9,929 bases of DNA from DATGQT01 sp033720695 (GTDB lineage: Bacteria; Bacteroidota; Rhodothermia; Rhodothermales; Rubricoccaceae). The stretch is taken from contig JAWWCA010000135.1 of the NCBI GenBank assembly GCA_033720695.1, positions 1 through 9,929 on the forward strand, read 5' to 3'. The translations under genes were made by a program, and so were the position numbers. Shown here in pieces: positions 5,181-9,929 of the stretch (position 1 is the first letter of the stretch; each line of letters begins with the position of its first letter). A model generated the notes under the pieces. That model was not told where the DNA came from, ran no database searches, and saw only the letters and a list, made by a program, of their open reading frames with translations.

Positions 5181-6986
5181 ATGACCATCCTCGGCCTCTC
5201 CTGCTTCTACCACGACGCCGCGGCGTGCCTCGTCCGCGACGGGGAGGTCGTGGCGGCGGCGCAGGAGGAGCGCTTCACGCGCGTCAAGCACGACCCGTCG
5301 TTCCCGGAGCACGCCGTCGCGTACTGCCTGGCCGAGGGGGGGATCGCGGCCTCTGCGCTCGACGCCGTCGCGTTCTACGACAAGCCGTTCCTCACGTTCG
5401 AGCGGCTGCTCGAGACCTACCTGGCGCACGCCCCGGCCGGGCTCCCGTCGTTCCTGAAGGCCATGCCGGTCTGGCTCAAGGGCAAGCTCTGGACGCCCGA
5501 CCTCATCGCGCGGGCGCTGGACTACGAGGGGCCCATCCTCTTCACCGAGCACCACGAGAGCCACGCCGCGAGCGCGTTCTACCCCTCCCCCTTCGAGCGC
5601 GCGGCCATCCTCACGGCCGACGGCGTGGGCGAGTGGGCCACGACCTCCTACGGCGTCGGCGAGGGGAACCGCCTCCGGCTGCAGGCCGAGCTGCACTTCC
5701 CCCATTCGCTCGGTCTGCTCTACAGCGCGTTCACGTACTTCTGCGGGTTCAAGGTCAACTCGGGCGAGTACAAGCTGATGGGGCTCGCCCCATACGGCGA
5801 GCCGCGCTACGCCCAGACGATCTTCGACGAGCTGGTCGACCTCAAGGCCGACGGCTCGTTCAAGCTCGACCAGCGGTACTTCACCTACCCGGCGGGGCTG
5901 CGGATGACGGGGCGCGCCTTCGAGCGCCTCTTCGGGGGGCCGCCACGGGCCCCGGAGGGGCCGCTCACGCAGCGCGAGATGGACCTCGCCCGGAGCGTGC
6001 AGGCCGTCACCGAGGAGATCGTGCTGCGGATGGCCCGGCACGTCCACCGCGAGACGGGCGAGCGGCACCTGTGTCTCGCGGGCGGCGTCGCGCTCAACTG
6101 CGTGGCGAACGGGCGGCTCCTCCGCGAGGGGCCCTTCGAGCGGATCTGGATCCAGCCCGCCGCGGGCGACGCGGGCGGGGCCCTCGGCGCCGCCCTCCTC
6201 ACCCACTACGAGCGCACCGGCGCCCCTCGGACGCCGGACCCCGACGACGGCATGCGGGGCGCCTTCCTCGGCCCCGCGTTCTCGGACGACGCCATCGCCA
6301 CGTTTCTCCAGCGGGAGGGCATCCCGCACGAGCGGATCGGCGACGAGGCGACCCTCGTCGAGCGCACGGCCGCCCTCCTGGCCGAGGGCCAGGTCGTGGG
6401 CTGGTTCCAGGGGCGGATGGAGTTCGGGCCCCGCGCCCTCGGCCACCGCTCCATCCTCGCCGACCCCCGCGGGCGCGACGTGCAGCGCGTGGTCAACCTC
6501 AAGGTCAAGTTCCGCGAGAGCTTCCGGCCGTTCGCCCCGGCCGTGCTGGCGGAGCGGGCCGATGAGGTGTTCGAGCTGGAGGAAGAAAGCCCTTACATGC
6601 TCCTCGTCGCACCGGTCCGCGGCGCCCTGCTCGGCGGCGAGGGGCTCGACCGCCGGCACCACACCGACTCCCCCGTCCCCGCCGTCACGCACGTGGACGG
6701 CTCGGCCCGGGTGCAGACCGTCAGCGCGTCCCGGAGCCCCCGGTTCTACCGCCTCCTCAAGGCGTTCGAGGCGCGCACCGGCTGCCCCGTCCTCGTCAAC
6801 ACCTCGTTCAACGTGCGCGGCGAGCCCGTCGTCTGCACGCCCGAGGACGCCTACCGCTGCTTCCGCCGCACCCACCTCGACGCCCTCGTCCTCGGCTCCT
6901 TCCTCACGACGAAGGCGATGCACCCCGACGCCGCCGCGGCCGTGGCCTCTCCCGAGGAGGTGGCCGCGGAGTTCGGCCTCGACTAA
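5181..6986 (+). CDS. O-carbamoyltransferase (NodU/CmcH/TobZ/SxtI family)
   Basis: This is a complete 601-residue enzyme of the family that uses carbamoyl phosphate and ATP, through a carbamoyl-adenylate, to carbamoylate a hydroxyl group on a sugar, antibiotic or toxin scaffold. Residues 1 to about 345 are the Kae1-like N-domain: LGLSCFYHDAAACLV, QEERFTRVKHD, the metal-site motif TEHHESHAASA (His124, His128) with Asp147 in TADGVGEW, then FKVNSGEYKLMGLAPYG, the glycine-rich CLAGGVALNCVANG (298-311) and AAGDAGGALGAA with Asp330. The spacing of the two His and the Asp agrees with what I recall of the TobZ iron site. Residues about 395-580 are the YrdC-like C-domain: QGRMEFGPRALGHRSILADPR, KVKFRESFRPFAP, VNTSFNVRGEPVV. 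Every expected motif is present, so it should be active. It is probably cytoplasmic, with no signal peptide. It is the last gene of the module and ends 32 bp from a convergent gene. The substrate cannot be read from sequence: no glycosyltransferase, PKS or NRPS gene is in view. Confidence 0.95.
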   Translation: MTILGLSCFYHDAAACLVRDGEVVAAAQEERFTRVKHDPSFPEHAVAYCLAEGGIAASALDAVAFYDKPFLTFERLLETYLAHAPAGLPSFLKAMPVWLKGKLWTPDLIARALDYEGPILFTEHHESHAASAFYPSPFERAAILTADGVGEWATTSYGVGEGNRLRLQAELHFPHSLGLLYSAFTYFCGFKVNSGEYKLMGLAPYGEPRYAQTIFDELVDLKADGSFKLDQRYFTYPAGLRMTGRAFERLFGGPPRAPEGPLTQREMDLARSVQAVTEEIVLRMARHVHRETGERHLCLAGGVALNCVANGRLLREGPFERIWIQPAAGDAGGALGAALLTHYERTGAPRTPDPDDGMRGAFLGPAFSDDAIATFLQREGIPHERIGDEATLVERTAALLAEGQVVGWFQGRMEFGPRALGHRSILADPRGRDVQRVVNLKVKFRESFRPFAPAVLAERADEVFELEEESPYMLLVAPVRGALLGGEGLDRRHHTDSPVPAVTHVDGSARVQTVSASRSPRFYRLLKAFEARTGCPVLVNTSFNVRGEPVVCTPEDAYRCFRRTHLDALVLGSFLTTKAMHPDAAAAVASPEEVAAEFGLD

Positions 6987-7005
6987 GCGCCACCCCCCTG
7001 CGGCC

Positions 7006-7020
7006 GAGCCCCGTGGGCTC
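7006..7020. terminator. Possible shared hairpin between convergent genes
   Basis: GAGCCC (7006-7011), loop CGT, GGGCTC (7015-7020) is a perfect 6-bp stem in the 32-bp gap between two converging genes. It reaches into the stop codon of the minus-strand gene (7019-7021). Its symmetry and place suit a bidirectional terminator, but neither side has a T run, so an intrinsic terminator is not assured. Confidence 0.35.
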
Positions 7021-9929
7021 AGAAGTCGAGGCCGACGGAGAGGTAGAACTGGGCCTCGCCCAGTTCGCGGCCGTCGTAGGGCCACGCCCAGTCCACGCGG
7101 ACGGGGTAGCCGAGGAGGATCGTGCGCAGCCCCGCGCCCACCCCGGCGAAGACGTCGTCGTAGACCCGCTTGCCCTCGGCGTTCACGCGCCACAGGTCGA
7201 ACCCGTCCTCGGCGAGCACGCCGGCGTCCACGAAGCCGACGGCCTGGAGGTTGTAGAGCGGCAGGATCGGGATCGGGCCCGGGAGGAGCGCGGCGATGAG
7301 CGGCGCGCGGAACTCCGCGTTGAGGAGCGCGAAGCGGTCGCCGACGGCCTCGTTGAAGCGGTACCCGCGCAGCGGCAGGACGGGCGTGGCGAAGACGAAG
7401 TCGTCGGGGTCCTCGATGGGGAGGGCCTGGTAGCTGGCGTTGATCCAGTTCTGGACGCCGGCGGCGTAGAACTTCTGCGGGTCCGGGCCGACGGAGGCGC
7501 CGCCGCTCCCCCGCAGCGCGATGGTGTAGCCGTACCCGAGGTTCACGTACTGCCGGGCGTCGGCGAGGGCGGTGACGAAGTTGACGTCGGGGCCGGGCGA
7601 GCCGGCCACGGAGACGGCCCAGCGGCGGCCCGAGGCGGGCGAGAGGTAGCCGGGCACGGTGTGGTCGCTCGTGAAGGCGACGCGGGGGTAGACGAACTCG
7701 CGCGTGCGCGGCTGCGCGCCGAGGTCGGAGAGGTCGGAGAGCGAGACGCCGAGGAGGCTGAGCGAGGCGTCGACGCGGCGGAACTTGTCGAGGGGGTAGC
7801 TCGCGCCGGCCACGAGCCCGTAGTTCCGGTAGCGGAAGACGGTGTTGGCCGAGAGGCTGCCCAGCTCGCGGGCGAGGTGGAAGCCCTCGAAGGTGTAGTC
7901 GGTGCGGCGGCCGAGGTACTGGTAGGAGAGGAGGTAGTCGGAGTTGCGGAGGTCGAGGACGAGGTTGGTGGCGAGCGCGAGGCGGTGGTCGCCGAGCATG
8001 TCCGAGAACAGCATCGTCGTCACGCTCTGGACGCCGAAGACGGTGTCGTAGCCGCCGGCGGCGTAGACGAGGTCGGGCGAGAAGCGGAGGCGGTAGCGCC
8101 GGACGCGGAAGGAGCCGTCGTCGTTGGTGTTCTCGGGCGGGCTGAAGCGGTCCTGGAGGGCCTCGAACCGCTCGCGGGCGGCCTCCTCGAAGGCCTCGGA
8201 GAAGGCGTAGTCGCGGAAGTCGACGGCGGCGGTGTCGGCCGAGGCGAGGAGGTCGGAGGGGAGGCCCTCGTAGACCACGGCCGTGCGGTTCGTCCCGCCG
8301 TTGGTGCCGCCGGGCGCGGCGAGGGAGTCGGGTGGGGCGCCGAGGAGGCGCTGGAGGAGGGAGTCCGAAGCGGCGAGCGCGGCGAGGTCGGGCGCCTCGG
8401 GGCGCGGCGACCGGCGCAGCGGGTCGGCGGCGAAGGGGACGCCGTCGGCGGCGTCGCGGAGGAACGGGTTGCGGCGGCGCGTGGCCTCGGAGGCCACCTG
8501 GAGCGGCGGGGCGGGCGGCTCGGCCTCGCCCATCACGCGCTGCGCCCACACGTTCGGCGCAAGCGGCGCGGGCACCTCGTCGGTGCGGCCGAGGGGGTCG
8601 CGGAGGACGTAGATGGAGGGCGTCCCCTCGTGGAGCGCCGAGACGGCGGCGCGGCGGCCGTCGGCCGAGAGCGAGAGCTGGATCACGCCTGTCTGGAGGT
8701 CCGTCAACGGGCGCTCTTCGCCCGTGGCGAGGTCCTTCTCGTAGAGGTTCCAGACCCCGTTCCGGTCCGAGACGAACACGACGCGGAGGCTGTCGGCGAA
8801 CTCGGCGCCGGTGTCGTCCCAGGTCTCGTCGTCGGTGAGCCGCTCCAGCCGGCCGGGCCGGTCGAGGTGGAGGCGGTAGACGTCGTACTGGCTGTAGTCG
8901 TGGGCGACGAGGTCGAAGCCGTCGGGGCCCGTCGCGCGGGCGGCGGCGACGCCGGTGTCGAGGCGGCCGGCGCGGTCGGAGTGGAAGACGAGGCTCCGGC
9001 CGTCGGGGCTCCAGGCGGGGTCGAGGTCGGCGAAGAGGTCGTCGGTGAGGTTCTCGACGGCGCCCGTGGCGAGGTCGAGCCTGTAGAGGTCGGAGTGGGC
9101 GCCGGCGGTGCCGGAGAAGGCGATCTGCTCGCCGCCGGGGTGCCAGGCCACGGCGAGGACGGCGTCGACCTCGGGCACGCGGTAGTGCTGGGTTCGGCCC
9201 GTGGCGACGTCCACGACGGCGACGGCCTCGCTCGGCCCGCTCTTGACGGCGACGGCGAGGCGCTGGCCGTCGGGGCTCCACCCCAGCCCGGGCGAGAGGA
9301 TGCGGAGGCTCTCGAAGGCGGTGTTGTCCTGGCCGTCGATGAGCTTGACGGGCGGCTCGGTCCCGCTCGTCGAGACGACGTAGACGTCGAAGAGCCCGTC
9401 CTTCGTCGAGACGTAGGCCACGCGGTCGCCGTAGGGCGAGATGGCGGGGCTGGTGTGGTAGGCGCCGTCGCGCTCGTCGACGAGGACGCGGCCGACGACG
9501 TCGAGGTCCTCGCGGGCGGCGACCTCGGGGAAGTAGACGGCCTTGAGCGCCTCCTTCCAGCGGTCGGAGAGCTCCATGAGCGTGAGGCCGGTGGCGTCGC
9601 GGAAGGCGGCGGGGACGGAGCGGGTCAGGCGCACGCGCTCGAGGATCTCGGAGACCTTCTCGCGGCCGTACTCCTCGGCCACGAAGTCCCACACGCCCTG
9701 GCCGCCGCGGTAGGCGAAGTAGCCGCCGAGGCGGGGGATGTCGGCGAGGTCGTCGTGGAGGACGGCGTCGCGGAGGTACATGTCGGACTGGGTGTCCCAG
9801 CCGAGCGCGCTGTACTCGGCGAGCCCCTCGTTGAACCAGAGCGGGATCTGGAGGCGGAGGTTGTTCTGGAGGATGCTCTGGATGGAGCCGCCGTAGAAGA
9901 TGTCGTTGACGACGGCGTGGACGAGCTCG
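7019..9929 (-). CDS. Outer-membrane protein: metallopeptidase-like domain, TolB/PD40 propeller and Omp85-like barrel (5' end missing)
   Basis: The frame is open to the right edge, so at least 969 residues are visible and the Met at 9781 is internal. The first residues at the edge read ELVHAVVND and the preceding codon ends in C, consistent with His and a full HELVH (HExxH zinc motif). IPLWFNEGLAEYS, at visible residues 29-39, supplies the usual downstream Glu of gluzincin-like peptidases. From about 9490 down to 8590 come roughly six beta-propeller repeats of TolB/PD40 type (AISPYGDRVAYVS, GWSPDGQRLAVAV, AWHPGGEQIAFSG, AWSPDGRSLVFHSDRAG, VVFVSDRNGVWNLYEKDL, SLSADGRRAAVSA). A Pro/Ala-rich linker follows (about 8570-8260). 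The last 370 or so residues are an Omp85/surface-antigen-like barrel with LRGYRFNEAVGDRFALLNAEFRAPL and GVGAGLRTILLGYPVRVDWAW, ending GLDF with the terminal Phe typical of outer-membrane proteins. It is likely a surface or periplasm-facing processing or secretion factor; its substrate is unknown. It has no obvious functional link to the convergent carbamoylation module. Confidence 0.85.
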   Translation of the reverse strand, partial: ELVHAVVNDIFYGGSIQSILQNNLRLQIPLWFNEGLAEYSALGWDTQSDMYLRDAVLHDDLADIPRLGGYFAYRGGQGVWDFVAEEYGREKVSEILERVRLTRSVPAAFRDATGLTLMELSDRWKEALKAVYFPEVAAREDLDVVGRVLVDERDGAYHTSPAISPYGDRVAYVSTKDGLFDVYVVSTSGTEPPVKLIDGQDNTAFESLRILSPGLGWSPDGQRLAVAVKSGPSEAVAVVDVATGRTQHYRVPEVDAVLAVAWHPGGEQIAFSGTAGAHSDLYRLDLATGAVENLTDDLFADLDPAWSPDGRSLVFHSDRAGRLDTGVAAARATGPDGFDLVAHDYSQYDVYRLHLDRPGRLERLTDDETWDDTGAEFADSLRVVFVSDRNGVWNLYEKDLATGEERPLTDLQTGVIQLSLSADGRRAAVSALHEGTPSIYVLRDPLGRTDEVPAPLAPNVWAQRVMGEAEPPAPPLQVASEATRRRNPFLRDAADGVPFAADPLRRSPRPEAPDLAALAASDSLLQRLLGAPPDSLAAPGGTNGGTNRTAVVYEGLPSDLLASADTAAVDFRDYAFSEAFEEAARERFEALQDRFSPPENTNDDGSFRVRRYRLRFSPDLVYAAGGYDTVFGVQSVTTMLFSDMLGDHRLALATNLVLDLRNSDYLLSYQYLGRRTDYTFEGFHLARELGSLSANTVFRYRNYGLVAGASYPLDKFRRVDASLSLLGVSLSDLSDLGAQPRTREFVYPRVAFTSDHTVPGYLSPASGRRWAVSVAGSPGPDVNFVTALADARQYVNLGYGYTIALRGSGGASVGPDPQKFYAAGVQNWINASYQALPIEDPDDFVFATPVLPLRGYRFNEAVGDRFALLNAEFRAPLIAALLPGPIPILPLYNLQAVGFVDAGVLAEDGFDLWRVNAEGKRVYDDVFAGVGAGLRTILLGYPVRVDWAWPYDGRELGEAQFYLSVGLDF

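Noticed and set aside
4640..6565. Plus-strand 641-codon frame overlapping the SxtJ-family and carbamoyltransferase genes
   Set aside because: Arg/Pro-rich shadow of the real frames, with no recognisable motif.
8332..8838. Plus-strand Arg/Gly-rich frame opposite the linker of the right-hand gene
   Set aside because: Pure low-complexity antisense product of GC-rich codons, with no start signal or domain.
5115..9692. Minus-strand open frame of 1525 codons spanning the carbamoyltransferase and most of the right-hand gene
   Set aside because: The product is Arg/Pro/Ala/Gly-rich with no domain, and it covers two well-supported genes in other frames, including one on the opposite strand.
7019..9781. 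Treating the Met at 9781 as the start of the right-hand outer-membrane protein
   Set aside because: The frame continues upstream to the window edge with the conserved ELVHA and WFNEGLAEY motifs, so the Met is internal and the true start lies outside the window.

Overview
The window is a GC-rich, gene-dense piece of what is most likely a bacterial chromosome from the Bacteroidota/Rhodothermota side of the tree; a Rhodothermia relative such as Rubricoccaceae would fit. The reasons are: a TonB-dependent receptor with an N-terminal carboxypeptidase-regulatory-like domain; no convincing Shine-Dalgarno sequence before any start; a TATCTTTG box matching the Bacteroidota -7 element (TAnnTTTG); and very strong G/C bias at third codon positions. 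The genus is an inference. No RNA gene, CRISPR array, insertion sequence or phage gene was seen.

Layout. Positions 1-4268 (minus strand) hold an apparent operon read right to left: a LacI-family repressor, then a TonB-dependent outer-membrane receptor, then the start of an unrecognised secreted protein that runs off the left edge. Immediately upstream of the repressor is a -35/-10-like promoter (TTGCAT-17-TATACT) followed by a perfect LacI/CcpA-type palindromic operator (TGTAAGCGCTTTCA). This suggests autoregulation and shows that the best repressor start is the GTG at 4268. Together the genes look like a small ligand-responsive uptake locus, probably for a sugar, without a visible SusD partner.

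Positions 4405-6986 (plus strand, divergent from the repressor) hold a compact three-gene module: a 52-residue DUF5989 membrane peptide, a 145-residue SxtJ-family membrane protein with about four membrane segments, and a full-length 601-residue O-carbamoyltransferase. The same three families occur side by side as sxtI, sxtJ and sxtK in saxitoxin clusters. Here they sit without other toxin genes, so the likely reading is a membrane-associated carbamoylation system of unknown substrate. Both intercistronic gaps carry GC-rich hairpins.

Positions 7019-9929 (minus strand, convergent with the carbamoyltransferase and 32 bp from it) hold a large, 5'-truncated outer-membrane protein. It joins a metallopeptidase-like domain (HExxH motif cut by the window edge), a TolB/PD40 beta-propeller and a C-terminal Omp85-like beta-barrel. 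No stretch longer than about 140 bases lacks a gene.
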